Position numbers and translations under genes: made by a program. Below the pieces are notes generated by a model. The model saw only the letters and a list, made by a program, of their open reading frames with translations, did no database searches and was not told where the DNA came from. Below are positions 35,894-45,586 of a DNA stretch of 64,000 nt, piece after piece; position 1 is the stretch's first letter, and each line of letters begins with the position of its first letter. The stretch is from NCBI GenBank assembly GCA_020636195.1, contig JACJYH010000001.1:674872-738871 (forward strand). The letters run 5' to 3'. Origin of the DNA: Lewinellaceae bacterium. GTDB taxonomy: Bacteria; Bacteroidota; Bacteroidia; Chitinophagales; Saprospiraceae.

Positions 35894-37243
35894 TCATGGC
35901 TTTTTATAGGGTAGAAATATAGAAAATGTACTTCCCTTTCCCACATCACTTTTCACCGAGACTTTGCCTCCGTGGGCATCCACCATCGCTTTCACATATG
36001 AAAGTCCCAAACCAAAACCCTTGACATTGTGTACGTTTCCGGTTGGAACGCGGTAGAATTTTTCAAATATGCTTTTTTGTGCTTCTTTGGTCATGCCAAT
36101 GCCATTGTCTTGAATGCTCAGGGTAATACCTCCTTTTGAGCTTGACGTAGCAATATGGATGGTTGGATGGTCAGGTGAATACTTCTCAGCATTATCTAAA
36201 AGATTATTGACGATGCTACTGATATGTGTTACATCTCCTTCCAAATCTGAAGGCGTTGCCCTCAGGTCAGTAGATATGCTTCCTCCTTTGGCTTGCACCT
36301 TCAATTCTGCATTGATGATGGCATCCTCCACTATTTCATGTAGGTCAAATGTTGTATATTTCAGTTGTAGGTCTTGTTTTTCGATCTGCGCCATCTGAAG
36401 CACTTTCTCCACTTGAGAAAGCATCCTTTGATTCTCTTGTTTGATAATCTGAATGAAGCGGGACACTTTATCTTTGTTTTCTATGATGGTAGGAGATAAA
36501 ATAGAGTCCGATGCCAAGGAGATAGTTGCTATTGGAGTTTTGAATTCGTGGGTCATATTATTGATAAAATCCGTCTTCATCTCTGAGACTTTTTTCTGCC
36601 TGAAAATGATGTATATGGTGTAAGAAAAACAGAATAGTATCAATCCTGTAAACAAGACTGACAATGTCAAAATAGGAATGACCGATGACCACAAAAATCT
36701 GGTTTTATCAGGGAAGTAGAGGTTGATATATCCAGGCTCAAATGCCTCGTCATTGAAAAGTAAAACCTTGTATTCGGCTTTGGAAAGAGGGTTGATGCCT
36801 ACGATATTGCTTGATCTCGTAGTATCCCCAATGGTGGCTGTATAGTTGCCGTTTTCAATAAAATAAGCATGTAGATCATTAGAATAGACTCCGTATTCAT
36901 ATTTCAATGTAATACCGTGGTCTTTGAGTTCATTACGGAGGTATTGATGTAACTTGTCTTTGTTGATAGATTCCAATAATTCAGATGGATTGACAATAAT
37001 TGACTTGGGTATAGGAATGTTTACCGACACGGCATTGCGACGGTAAATGTTATCGAATTCTAACATATCCGCATCCAGTCTGAGCTTTCTTTTGACGTTG
37101 TTGAGAGCAGTATAAACCTTGGCATCAAAGTTCTTTTCATCCAAATTCACTGACCATTTCACCCAAAAAAACTGAATGACGCCAACGCCAATCAGAGATA
37201 AAGTCATGATCCCTATGATCGTTAATATGACCCTTTTACTCAT
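35894..37243 (-). CDS. Sensor histidine kinase, HisKA type
   Basis: Start at 37243 (MSKRVILTIIGIMT), giving a first transmembrane helix at once and 449 aa; the frame is open to 37297. Layout: TM1 (~5-25), periplasmic sensor (~26-185), TM2 (~190-215), HisKA with NNMTHEFKTPIATI (~230), then HATPase with NNLLDNAEKYS, IQDNGIGM and GFGLGLSYVKAM. No response regulator is on either side, so it is an orphan here; its partner must be elsewhere. It resembles RprX-like kinases of Bacteroidota in size and layout. Confidence 0.9.
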   Translation of the reverse strand: MSKRVILTIIGIMTLSLIGVGVIQFFWVKWSVNLDEKNFDAKVYTALNNVKRKLRLDADMLEFDNIYRRNAVSVNIPIPKSIIVNPSELLESINKDKLHQYLRNELKDHGITLKYEYGVYSNDLHAYFIENGNYTATIGDTTRSSNIVGINPLSKAEYKVLLFNDEAFEPGYINLYFPDKTRFLWSSVIPILTLSVLFTGLILFCFSYTIYIIFRQKKVSEMKTDFINNMTHEFKTPIATISLASDSILSPTIIENKDKVSRFIQIIKQENQRMLSQVEKVLQMAQIEKQDLQLKYTTFDLHEIVEDAIINAELKVQAKGGSISTDLRATPSDLEGDVTHISSIVNNLLDNAEKYSPDHPTIHIATSSSKGGITLSIQDNGIGMTKEAQKSIFEKFYRVPTGNVHNVKGFGLGLSYVKAMVDAHGGKVSVKSDVGKGSTFSIFLPYKKP

Positions 37244-37494
37244 ATGCTCTTGCCTTAAATCACCAATGACATAGCAAAGATAAAGTTTATTGCTCAATCC
37301 TATTGTCCATTGGCGATAATTACTATAGCAAATTTATACTTTTTGGTTTTTTAAATATCTTAATAAACGCTGTTTAAACTACTTTTTTCTGCGATTTCAT
37401 CCAGGTTTTGTAATTTTATTTTGCAAAATTGACCTTATTGGCATTTTTATTTAAAAAAAACCCAATTTCTTCTTCCATCATTTGATCTATTGTG

Positions 37495-37502
37495 TATATT
37501 TG
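37495..37502 (+). promoter_or_regulatory. Possible -7 box of the LamG protein gene
   Basis: TATATTTG matches TAnnTTTG; there is no clear TTTG at the right distance. If used, transcription starts near 37509, which rules out the first in-frame start at 37482. Confidence 0.3.
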
Positions 37503-37613
37503 GGCAAGTATAAAGTCTGCATTGAGATGACCTGCGTCCTGATGTTGACAAAGGTGATGATCAATACCACGACTTTGAACATATTATTGATCATCAGCCT
37601 CAAATTTCTTCAC

Positions 37614-39875
37614 GTGAAACCATTTATTTCCCTTCTCATTTTCTGCTTTTTCGTTCTTAATTTTGCTCATGCCCAAAACAGTTGTAATACTGCCATACGC
37701 ATGGATGGAGTAGATGATTATATCGAATTTCCATCTCCGTATTCCGTTGATCAACCGCTGACCATCGAGATGTGGATTTTATCTCAAAGTACTTCCATGG
37801 GTAATTGTAATGCATCAAATTCTGAGAATTTGGATTGGATACTTGCTTTTGATGATAATGGTATGGGAATCGTGGATTGTAGTGGCAATCTGAGATTTGT
37901 TTTCAAACCCTTATGTCCTTTTGGGAATGGTGTTTGCAGCGGGCTACCTCCAAAACCCATTGATGATACTGCATGGCACCACGTCGCTTTTTCTATGAGT
38001 CCTAGCACCGGGTTGAAGATCTATTTTGATGGAAAAAGCTTCTTGACATTGGGTTATTCTTCGTACAATTTTGACGGTATGGTAAGGCTTGGAAGGTATT
38101 TTGGTACAGGTTTGGGCAATTCTTTTAGGGGAAAAATGGATGAAGTCCGATTTTGGAATGTCGTTCGCACGGATTCTGAAATCTCAGAGAATTACCAGTG
38201 CAAGATTCAATCAGACGAAAGCACATTGATTGCCTATTTTGACTTCGAGGATGGCGTACCTAATGAAGACAACACGTCTGTCAAAAAGGTGGATAATAGA
38301 GCGAAAGATTCCGGAACATTTGATGGCCATATGTATGCATTTGGTCTTACTGACACCATATCGAACTTTGTGTGTGCCGAAAGGGAACAGACATCTTGTA
38401 CGGCGCCTTCTCCTTGCCCTTCACAATGTCTTACAGTTACAGAAAATCTATCTACAGGTGTGGATTATAATAATGGGGGATTGTTGCCCTACGATGCTTT
38501 TGATGGCAGCTGGAGATTGGTAGGTGGGCCTGATCATCGCATCACTTATCCACGACCAAGCTACGTGGCATTGCCCAAATCCGGTTGGAAGAGATTGCCA
38601 GCTTCCCAATATATCACCGCCTTTCCACAATCAGAATTCCAACGGGAAGCGTCATCACCCTATATTTTTGAAAGGTGCTTTTGCATTTGTTCTGATAGTG
38701 CAAAAGTTGACTTGAATATGAGAGCTTATGTAGATAACTTCTTAACTGTCAGTTTATTTAGGGAGGATGGCAGTTTGGTTGCAGATTTGATCCAATACAC
38801 AGGAGATAGTACCGGACATGCTGAGGTTGCTGCATTCTCTAGGGATCCCTTGGAATCCAAAACGCACCACGAATTGATGCAAGGGAGATATTGTTTGAGA
38901 GCAGCCATGCGCAATGATGCAGCCAAAGATATGGGTTTTTCTATGGAAGCCACTTTGACGGGAAGTGGTATTATAAAAAATGGATGTTGCGAACCTTACA
39001 ATACAATCACAGGATATGTGTATAGCGACAGAAACTGCAACGGACTCAATGATGAACCTCAGGATTTCGGACTCGAAGACGCCAAAATCACATTAAAAAA
39101 CAAAAGAGGTGACGTAGTAGGTACCATCAATAGTGATTCGTTGGGCTATTTTGTATTCCGTGATCTACCACCCGGTCAGTATGGTATTTCTCAAGAAACA
39201 TTGCCTGGGAAGACGATGATACAAGGAAGTGAAGGAAACACAGTTCTCCTCAAGACAAATAATGCTATCGGCAATGTGGATTTTGGAAACTGTACAGCGT
39301 GTTGCGCAGCATCTGATGTATTGTCCAAATCTGTCTCTGAAGGTATAAAAAGTACTCATATAGTGGATACAGTGGATCACTCCATAACATTGCGGAATCC
39401 ACAGCTTCTACCTTGCCAATTTATCAGCAAGATATATTGGGGTGATGGTGTGATATCCCAGATGAAAGACGGCGACCCAATTCCTACACATGCATATCAA
39501 GAAGTCGGCTCATACTTGATTTCTATAGAAGTGACATCCATGCATGAAGGCGCCATCTGCCAAGTGGATGAGGTACATTTTCCGCTAATTATACTGTGCA
39601 TTTCTTCATCAACTGAGGAATCCCCTCCTGCGCACATCCTATTATATCCGAATCCTGCAAGTGATGTGATCCATGTGCGCATCGGAGCTACACAACACAA
39701 CCATTTTATTGTAGACATCATCAATACAGATGGAAAAGTAGTGTGGAGTAATCAAATAGATGGCAGTGAAACTCAAACGGATTTTCCTATAGGTGGCTTG
39801 GCTTCAGGGATGTACCTCATGCAGCTGGTTAGTGCGAACGGTGAGACCCTGAGTGCAAAATTTATCAAAATATAG
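37614..39875 (+). CDS. LamG-domain T9SS protein
   Basis: The frame is open from 37482, but a GTG at 37614 gives a clean 21-residue signal (VKPFISLLIFCFFVLNFAHA); ATG at 37557 is the alternative and would make an overlong hydrophobic N-terminus. About 753 aa. Residues ~23-240: LamG/concanavalin domain (AIRMDGVDDYIEFPS, MDEVRFWNVVR). ~265-460: unassigned beta region. ~465-560: SdrD-B-like domain (GYVYSDRNCNGLNDEPQD, GYFVFRDLPPGQYG). ~570-660: PKD-like domain (IYWGDGVIS). Last ~75: T9SS type A domain (LYPNPASDVIHVRI ... LASGMYLMQLVSANG). Likely a surface glycan-binding or adhesion protein. Convergent with the array to its right. Confidence 0.88.
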   Translation: MKPFISLLIFCFFVLNFAHAQNSCNTAIRMDGVDDYIEFPSPYSVDQPLTIEMWILSQSTSMGNCNASNSENLDWILAFDDNGMGIVDCSGNLRFVFKPLCPFGNGVCSGLPPKPIDDTAWHHVAFSMSPSTGLKIYFDGKSFLTLGYSSYNFDGMVRLGRYFGTGLGNSFRGKMDEVRFWNVVRTDSEISENYQCKIQSDESTLIAYFDFEDGVPNEDNTSVKKVDNRAKDSGTFDGHMYAFGLTDTISNFVCAEREQTSCTAPSPCPSQCLTVTENLSTGVDYNNGGLLPYDAFDGSWRLVGGPDHRITYPRPSYVALPKSGWKRLPASQYITAFPQSEFQREASSPYIFERCFCICSDSAKVDLNMRAYVDNFLTVSLFREDGSLVADLIQYTGDSTGHAEVAAFSRDPLESKTHHELMQGRYCLRAAMRNDAAKDMGFSMEATLTGSGIIKNGCCEPYNTITGYVYSDRNCNGLNDEPQDFGLEDAKITLKNKRGDVVGTINSDSLGYFVFRDLPPGQYGISQETLPGKTMIQGSEGNTVLLKTNNAIGNVDFGNCTACCAASDVLSKSVSEGIKSTHIVDTVDHSITLRNPQLLPCQFISKIYWGDGVISQMKDGDPIPTHAYQEVGSYLISIEVTSMHEGAICQVDEVHFPLIILCISSSTEESPPAHILLYPNPASDVIHVRIGATQHNHFIVDIINTDGKVVWSNQIDGSETQTDFPIGGLASGMYLMQLVSANGETLSAKFIKI

Positions 39876-39892
39876 ATTGGTGTAGGTCAAAC

Positions 39893-40789
39893 TCACTCCA
39901 CCTTCACTATCTTGTGCTGCTCTCTGAAATCTTTTCCTCTGATGTCGAGGATGTACATGCCTGCGGGGATGTCGGAGATGTCCACTTCATCCATGACATC
40001 TTGGCAAATTTTGACATGCTGTCCACTGACATTGGATATAGTGACAGAAACGGGTATCTCTAAACCATTGATGTGGATGGAGCCGGAGGTAGGGTTGGGA
40101 TAGAGAGTGTGTTTTCGAGTATTTTGAACTACATCATGTGATGAGCTGATGATATGGCAGTCTTCAAATGTGCCTTCGCAATAATCTTTAAAAAAAGTTC
40201 CAAATCTTTTATAGATTGGACCATCTTCCATTCCAAATCCTTCAATAAATTTGACTGGCCACAAAGCAAGATCTCCACAAACGCCAGGCGGAACTCCCAA
40301 ACAATAAAATTCCTTACCATGAATTGAATCAAGCACAAAACTCTTTTCATCTCCAAAATCTACTGGATTAAATATTTTAATTAAACAATCTGGAAGTGTA
40401 TCCCCTGCCTTCATTCCAAAGTCCCATATTAAAATTTCACTACTACTGTCAACACAAGGAAATACATTTTCATCAAAATTCACCATAAATACTTTTCTTT
40501 GCAAAGTATCTTCCCGCATGCAACAAAGTGTTTTCATTGATGAAATTTCATAGGGTGGAAGCTGACTTGTGGCTAATGATGATATAAGCTTTTTGTATAA
40601 TTTTGAATTAATAAGAGTATCTCCACTAAAGTACCTAACTTCAGTAGAATGCCACCCCATTAAAAAACAAGAAGAATGACTGTAATGATTGTAAACCCAA
40701 TATTTGCCTTCTTTCACCAACGGAATATAATCTTGTGAGAATACATAATTATTGGATATAAATAATATTAGTATAAATAAATATCTCAT
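39893..40789 (-). CDS. T9SS cargo, last gene of the array
   Basis: 298 aa. Signal peptide MRYLFILILFISNNYVFSQ, then a domain starting LVKEGKYWVYNHY with YFSGDTLINSKLYKKL. This type is common in Bacteroidota secreted proteins and is unlike the propeller paralogues next to it. From residue ~215 (IISSSHDVVQNTRKHTLYPN) to the end it carries the array's shared sorting-domain module, nearly identical at DNA level to 41318-41575. So two unrelated ectodomains have the same 3' module, as expected if the module is exchanged by recombination. Confidence 0.85.
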   Translation of the reverse strand: MRYLFILILFISNNYVFSQDYIPLVKEGKYWVYNHYSHSSCFLMGWHSTEVRYFSGDTLINSKLYKKLISSLATSQLPPYEISSMKTLCCMREDTLQRKVFMVNFDENVFPCVDSSSEILIWDFGMKAGDTLPDCLIKIFNPVDFGDEKSFVLDSIHGKEFYCLGVPPGVCGDLALWPVKFIEGFGMEDGPIYKRFGTFFKDYCEGTFEDCHIISSSHDVVQNTRKHTLYPNPTSGSIHINGLEIPVSVTISNVSGQHVKICQDVMDEVDISDIPAGMYILDIRGKDFREQHKIVKVE

Positions 40790-40802
40790 GTCAATAAAAT
40801 TA

Positions 40803-41108
40803 TTAATGTGAAATAATAAATTTTTCAGACTTCACAAGGTGTCCATCTTTTAAAAACAGAATAATATATGTACCTGAAATAAAATCATTGGTATGAATAA
40901 CATAATGTATGTCAGGCATTAATGGTCTGATTTCTTTAATTATTTGCCCTGAAATATCTCTGATACAATATTGGCCAACCCTAATACAACAAACCGCATC
41001 TTCGTACTCCTCCTTTGTAAATACTGAAATCGGTCGCAGAAACTTACTAATCGGAAACGTTTTGCGCTCAACCCATGTATAACATGAATTTTGAATGTAG
41101 TCATCCAC
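40803..41108 (-). pseudogene. Chimeric fragment: Cys-rich tail fused to a T9SS domain end
   Basis: 101 codons. The first ~50 residues (DDYIQNSCYTWVERKTFPIS ... AVCCIRVGQYCIR) match the Cys-rich tails at 42977 and 45112. After QYCIR the sequence switches to DISGQIIKEIRPLMPD ... FISGTYIILFLKDGHLVKSE, the last strands of a T9SS sorting domain unrelated to the array's shared module. There is no signal peptide and the start lies inside the repeated element. It looks like a recombination scar, not a working gene, though it could be expressed. Confidence 0.55.
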
Positions 41109-41317
41109 CGTTTATGTCGGCTACCATTCATGTATATATTGCTTATCTCGCTTTCTCCTAAAATACCGCTTGACTTTTTCAAGCGTTTCTTTATGTATCT
41201 ATATTGGTTTTTTTGTGGTGAGATTTACATTTCTGTAAAACTCATCCGAAAGATAAACATTATGTCTAATTTGGTAAAGCCATTGACAATATAATTTGAA
41301 TTTTTAACATAAATCCA
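41093..41317. repeat. Array intergenic element, copy A
   Basis: A 225-bp core directly after the stop of the gene at 41318, near-identical to copies B (43228), C (45363) and D (48321), and partly to E. It contains a hairpin, CGCTTGA (41167-41173) / TCAAGCG (41179-41185) with A/T-rich flanks, that could act as a terminator ~130 bases after the stop. Confidence 0.85.
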
Positions 41318-42907
41318 TCACTCCACCTTCACTACTTTGTGCCGCTCTCTGAAATCTTTGCCTCTGATGTCGAGGATGTACATGCCTGCGGGGAGGTCGG
41401 AGATGTCCACTTCATCCGTGACATCTGGGCAAACTTTGACTCGTAGTCCACTGACATTGGATATAGTGACAGAAACGGGCGTCTCCAACCCATTGATATG
41501 GATGGTACCTGAGGTGGGGTTGGGGTAGAGAGTGTGTTTTCGTGTATTTTGAACGACATCATGTGATGAGCTGATGATATTCATTTTTTCTCCATCTAGC
41601 ATGAGCCAGCTAAACCAATGGTCGCCATTATTTATTGGGTCGGTAAATTGTTGTATGTACATCAATATATCTCCATTTTCTAACATTGTTGCATAATTCA
41701 CTCTGAAGTGGTCTCTTACCCCTTCAACATGAACTCTGTTAATCCTATGAAGTGAATCGCCTATGTTTTCATACATTTCAAAATATGTACTTTCTGTATA
41801 ATGATTCTGTCTCGACTGGGTCATCAATAGTCGATTGTGTTTTCTATCCACCAAAGGTCTTAACCAACCATACCGTATGGTATCGTCTATTCCCGGCTTC
41901 AATGTATAAGAAATGCTATCAATAAAGTTTCCGGATTTGTCAAACATATATTCAGATTCTTTTAAAGTCTTATTTATTAGGTCATTATACTTAGTCCCAA
42001 CCACAAAGTATCCATTATCAATAAAATATACGCCACCTGATGTATATGGTTTTACAAAATGTTCAGAAACATTATATACTGTATCCAAGTTCCAATCCTT
42101 GTTGTATCTGGCAATTAACACCTCGATGTCCGCCCAGTTTGTAGCTTTATTAAACATAACAAACCAAAAAGTGTCACTTGTAACTCTTTCAAATGTTTGA
42201 CTCCAAATATCATAATTTCTTTTCGGAAATTTAATGGAATCTAAATGATTTAATGTACCATTATTATCAATGTTTGATTTTAGGAATTCATTCAACCATG
42301 AGAGAATATGAGAAAATCCTTCTTCCGTTTTATAAATAGTGGGTCTTGTTTCATTGTTTATGTTGACCTCACCAAACGACCTCAATCTTGGCAAAAGCAT
42401 ATCTGTTTTATCTACATAATTGCTATCTATAATTTGGCCCTTTGATCTGTCTATTGTAATGGAAGCAGGATAGCATTGATGCCAAACCGTATTGATGCCA
42501 ATGGCATGCGATTCATCATACAATGCTATCTCTATCGTTCCATCTTTAAATAAAGGCTTACTTAAGATCTTCCTATTTCCATATTCCTTGTATTTCCTCT
42601 GCGTCTCCCAGTATTTCTCACCTGATTTAATATTTAGTTTTTTGATAATGTAGCCACAATAACCATAATTTTTTCCATCTTCTACTTCTTTTTGATAATA
42701 ATTCATAAAAAGATACACAGTATCACGGATTATTTTTGGTGGGCTTGCCATGTACACCCATTGATCATGGCTATTCTGTCCGTCCATCCAAGACAACTCA
42801 GACCATTTAACTACATCTTCTTTAAATTGTAAAGGTAGATGCAACTGCGCTTGTAAAGTAGTTATTACAAAAAATGTGAATAAAAATGTGTATAATTTTG
42901 AATTCAT
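41318..42907 (-). CDS. T9SS cargo, propeller-type paralogue 3
   Basis: 529 aa. Signal peptide MNSKLYTFLFTFFVITTLQAQ, propeller-like body (LNIKSGEKYWETQRKYKE, IARYNKDWNLDTVYNV, DKSGNFIDSISYTL), then the shared module ISSSHDVVQNTRKHTLYPN and the sorting domain (INGLETPVSVTISNVSG ... GMYILDIRGKDFRE). It is about 97-98% identical to the gene at 43453; most differences lie in the sorting domain and near residues ~155-175. Same family as the pair at 27409/29153. Confidence 0.85.
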   Translation of the reverse strand: MNSKLYTFLFTFFVITTLQAQLHLPLQFKEDVVKWSELSWMDGQNSHDQWVYMASPPKIIRDTVYLFMNYYQKEVEDGKNYGYCGYIIKKLNIKSGEKYWETQRKYKEYGNRKILSKPLFKDGTIEIALYDESHAIGINTVWHQCYPASITIDRSKGQIIDSNYVDKTDMLLPRLRSFGEVNINNETRPTIYKTEEGFSHILSWLNEFLKSNIDNNGTLNHLDSIKFPKRNYDIWSQTFERVTSDTFWFVMFNKATNWADIEVLIARYNKDWNLDTVYNVSEHFVKPYTSGGVYFIDNGYFVVGTKYNDLINKTLKESEYMFDKSGNFIDSISYTLKPGIDDTIRYGWLRPLVDRKHNRLLMTQSRQNHYTESTYFEMYENIGDSLHRINRVHVEGVRDHFRVNYATMLENGDILMYIQQFTDPINNGDHWFSWLMLDGEKMNIISSSHDVVQNTRKHTLYPNPTSGTIHINGLETPVSVTISNVSGLRVKVCPDVTDEVDISDLPAGMYILDIRGKDFRERHKVVKVE

Positions 42908-42976
42908 GATTTATGTTTTGAAGGTTAGAGTGTGCGATGTATTAAGTCACACACTCTTGAAATTTGAATAATTAAT

Positions 42977-43243
42977 CTATATTGAGTAGGGATCACCACA
43001 TTCATGAAAACATTCAAATTGGCATTGGCCTTGTGTGCTTTCATAAGTTGTGTTGCCTGATCCGTCCAGAACTGGTTCTCCATTGTAAAATTCTCTGATA
43101 CAATATTGGCCAATCCTAATACAGCAAACCGCATCTACGCACTCCTCCTTTGTAAATGCTGAAATCGGTCGCAGAAACTCACTAATCGGAAACGTTTTGC
43201 GCTCAACCCATGTATAACATGAATTTTGAATGTAGTCATCCAC
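42977..43243 (-). pseudogene. Cys-rich tail fragment B
   Basis: 88 codons from a GTG inside the repeated element. No signal peptide. The Cys pattern (SCYTW ... EECVDAVCCIRIGQYC ... GQCQFECFHECGD) parallels the last ~80 residues of the lipoprotein at 47296 (DCYKV ... CATGCCFRYREWC ... ACIRG ... CNPACN). It is probably the 3' end of a similar gene whose 5' part was replaced by the element. Confidence 0.5.
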
Positions 43244-43452
43244 CGTTTATGTCGGCTACCATTCACGTATATATTGCTTATCTCGCTTTCTCCTAAAATA
43301 CCGCTTGACTTTTTCAAGCGTTTCTTTATGTATCTATATTGGTTTTTTTGTGGTGAGATTTACATTATTGTAAAACTCATCCGAAAGATAAACATTATGT
43401 CTAATTTGGTAAAGCCATTGACAAGATAATTTGAATTTTTAACATAAATTCA
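43228..43452. repeat. Array intergenic element, copy B
   Basis: Same 225-bp core as copy A; hairpin arms 43302-43308 and 43314-43320. Left of it (minus-strand downstream) begins the Cys-rich tail B. Confidence 0.85.
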
Positions 43453-45042
43453 TCACTCCATCTTCACTACTTTGTGCTGCTCTCTGAAATCTTTGCCTCT
43501 GATGTCGAGGATGTACATGCCTGCGGGGAGGTCGGAGATGTCCACTTCATCCTTGATATCTTGGTAAACTTTGACATGCTGTCCACCGACATTGGATATG
43601 GTGACTAAAACGGGTGTCTCTAACCCATTGATGTGGATGGTACCTGAGGTGGGGTTGGGGTAGAGAGTGTGTTTTCGAGTACCTTGAATTACATCATGTG
43701 ATGAGCTGATGATATTCATTTTTTCTCCATCTAGCATGAGCCAGCTAAACCAATGGTCGCCATTATTTATTGGGTCGGTAAATTGCTGTATGTACATCAA
43801 TATATCTCCATTTTCTAACATTGTTGCATAATTCACTCTGAAGTGGTCTCTTACCCCTTCAACATGAACTCTGTTAATCCTATGAAGTGAATCGCCTATG
43901 TTTTCATACATTTCAAAATATGTACTTTCTGTATAATGATTCTGTCTCGACTGGGTCATCAATAGTCGATTGTGTTTTCTATCCACCAAAGGTCTTAACC
44001 AACCATACCGTATGGTATCGTCTATTCCCGGCTTCAATGTAAAAGAAATGCTATCAATAAAGTTTCCGGATTTGTCAAACATATATTCAGATTCTTTTAA
44101 AGTCTTATTTATTAGGTCATTATACTTAGTCCCAACCACAAAGTATCCATTATCAATAAAATATACGCCACCTGATGTATATGGTTTTACAAAATGTTCA
44201 GAAACATTATATACTGTATCCAAGTTCCAATCCTTGTTGTATCTGGCAATTAACACCTCGATGTCCGCCCAGTTTGTAGCTTTATTAAACATAACAAACC
44301 AAAAAGTGTCACTTGTAACTCTTTCAAATGTTTGACTCCAAATATCATAATTTCTTTTCGGAAATTTAATGGAATCTAAATGATTTAATGTACCATTATT
44401 ATCAATGTTTGATTTTAGGAATTCATTCAACCATGAGCGAATATGAGAAAATCCTTCTTCCGTTTTATAAATAGTGGGTCTTGTTTCATTGTTTATGTTG
44501 ACCTCACCAAACGACCTCAATCTTGGCAAAAGCATATCTGTTTTATCTACATAATTGCTATCTATAATTTGGCCCTTTGATTTGTCTATTGTAATGGAAG
44601 CAGGATAGCATTGATACCAATCCGTATTGATGCCAATAGCATGCGATTCATCATACAGTGCTATCTCTATCGTTCCATCTTTAAATAAAGGCTTACTTAA
44701 GATCTTCCTATTTCCATATTCCTTGTATTTCCTCTGCGTCTCCCAGTATTTCTCACCTGATTTAATATTTAGTTTTTTGATAATGTAGCCGCAATAACCA
44801 TAATTTTTTCCATCTTCTACTTCTTTTTGATAATAATTCATAAAAAGATACACAGTATCACGGATTATTTTTGGTGGGCTTGCCATGTACACCCATTGAT
44901 CATGGCTATTCTGTCCGTCCATCCAAGACAACTCAGACCATTTAACTACATCTTCTTTAAATTGTAAAGGTAGATGCAACTGTGCTTGTAAAGTAGTTAT
45001 TACGAAAAATGCGAATAAAAATGAGTATAATTTTGAATTCAT
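43453..45042 (-). CDS. T9SS cargo, propeller-type paralogue 4
   Basis: 529 aa, the near-identical partner of the gene at 41318. The body differs at only a few residues (e.g. DWYQCYPAS for VWHQCYPAS). The sorting domain differs more (VLVTISNVGGQHVKVYQDIK), although it should be the most conserved part. This mosaic pattern suggests the 3' module was converted by another array member after the duplication. Confidence 0.85.
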   Translation of the reverse strand: MNSKLYSFLFAFFVITTLQAQLHLPLQFKEDVVKWSELSWMDGQNSHDQWVYMASPPKIIRDTVYLFMNYYQKEVEDGKNYGYCGYIIKKLNIKSGEKYWETQRKYKEYGNRKILSKPLFKDGTIEIALYDESHAIGINTDWYQCYPASITIDKSKGQIIDSNYVDKTDMLLPRLRSFGEVNINNETRPTIYKTEEGFSHIRSWLNEFLKSNIDNNGTLNHLDSIKFPKRNYDIWSQTFERVTSDTFWFVMFNKATNWADIEVLIARYNKDWNLDTVYNVSEHFVKPYTSGGVYFIDNGYFVVGTKYNDLINKTLKESEYMFDKSGNFIDSISFTLKPGIDDTIRYGWLRPLVDRKHNRLLMTQSRQNHYTESTYFEMYENIGDSLHRINRVHVEGVRDHFRVNYATMLENGDILMYIQQFTDPINNGDHWFSWLMLDGEKMNIISSSHDVIQGTRKHTLYPNPTSGTIHINGLETPVLVTISNVGGQHVKVYQDIKDEVDISDLPAGMYILDIRGKDFREQHKVVKME

Positions 45043-45111
45043 GATTTATGTTTTAAAGGTTAGAGTGTGCGATGTATTAAGTCACACACTCTTGAAATTT
45101 GAATAATTAAT

Positions 45112-45372
45112 CTATATTGAGTAGGGATCACCACATTCATGAAAACATTCAAATTGGCATTGGCCTTGTGTGCTTTCATAAGTTGTGTTGCCTGATCCGT
45201 CCAGAACTGGTTCTCCATTGTAAAATTCAGTGATACAATATTGGCCAATCCTAATACAGCAAACCGCATCTTCGCACTCCTCCTTTGTAAATGCTGAAAT
45301 CGGTCGCAGAAACTCACTAATCGGAAACGTTTTGCGCTCAACCCATGTATAACATGAATTTTGAATGTAGTC
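45112..45372 (-). pseudogene. Cys-rich tail fragment C
   Basis: Same frame as fragment B, but the codon after the GTG is TAA (45373-45375) because ATCC became TTAC in the element, so even that weak start is lost. The overlapping 130-codon frame (45060-45452) is a shadow in another phase. Supports the view that these tails are not translated genes. Confidence 0.5.
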
Positions 45373-45586
45373 TTACACCGTTTATGTCGGCTACCATTCA
45401 CGTATATATTGCTTATCTCGCTTTCTCCTAAAATACCGCTTGACTTTTTCAAGCGTTTCTTTATGTATCTATATTGGTTTTTTTGTGGTGAATTAACGTA
45501 TCTGTAAAACTCATCCGAAAGATAAACATTATGTCTAATTTGGTAAAGCCATTGACAAAATAATTTGAATTTTTAACATAAATGCA
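45363..45586. repeat. Array intergenic element, copy C
   Basis: Core as in A and B with local differences (GTCTTACACC at the left end; GTGAATTAACGTATC near the right end). Hairpin arms 45437-45443 and 45449-45455. Confidence 0.85.

Larger units (their letters stand above)
42925..45059. repeat. 2135-bp tandem duplication (compare 45060 onward and 40790-42924)
   Basis: The segment with element B, the Cys-rich tail and the cargo gene repeats at an offset of 2135: gene starts at 42907 and 45042, tails at 42977 and 45112, cores at 43228 and 45363. Identity is very high throughout, including non-coding parts, so the duplication is recent. Confidence 0.8.

Noticed and set aside
45060..45452. 130-codon frame across element C
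   Set aside because: It is in a different phase from the Cys-rich tail, changes length between copies A, B and C, and starts inside non-coding repeat; no signal or motif.
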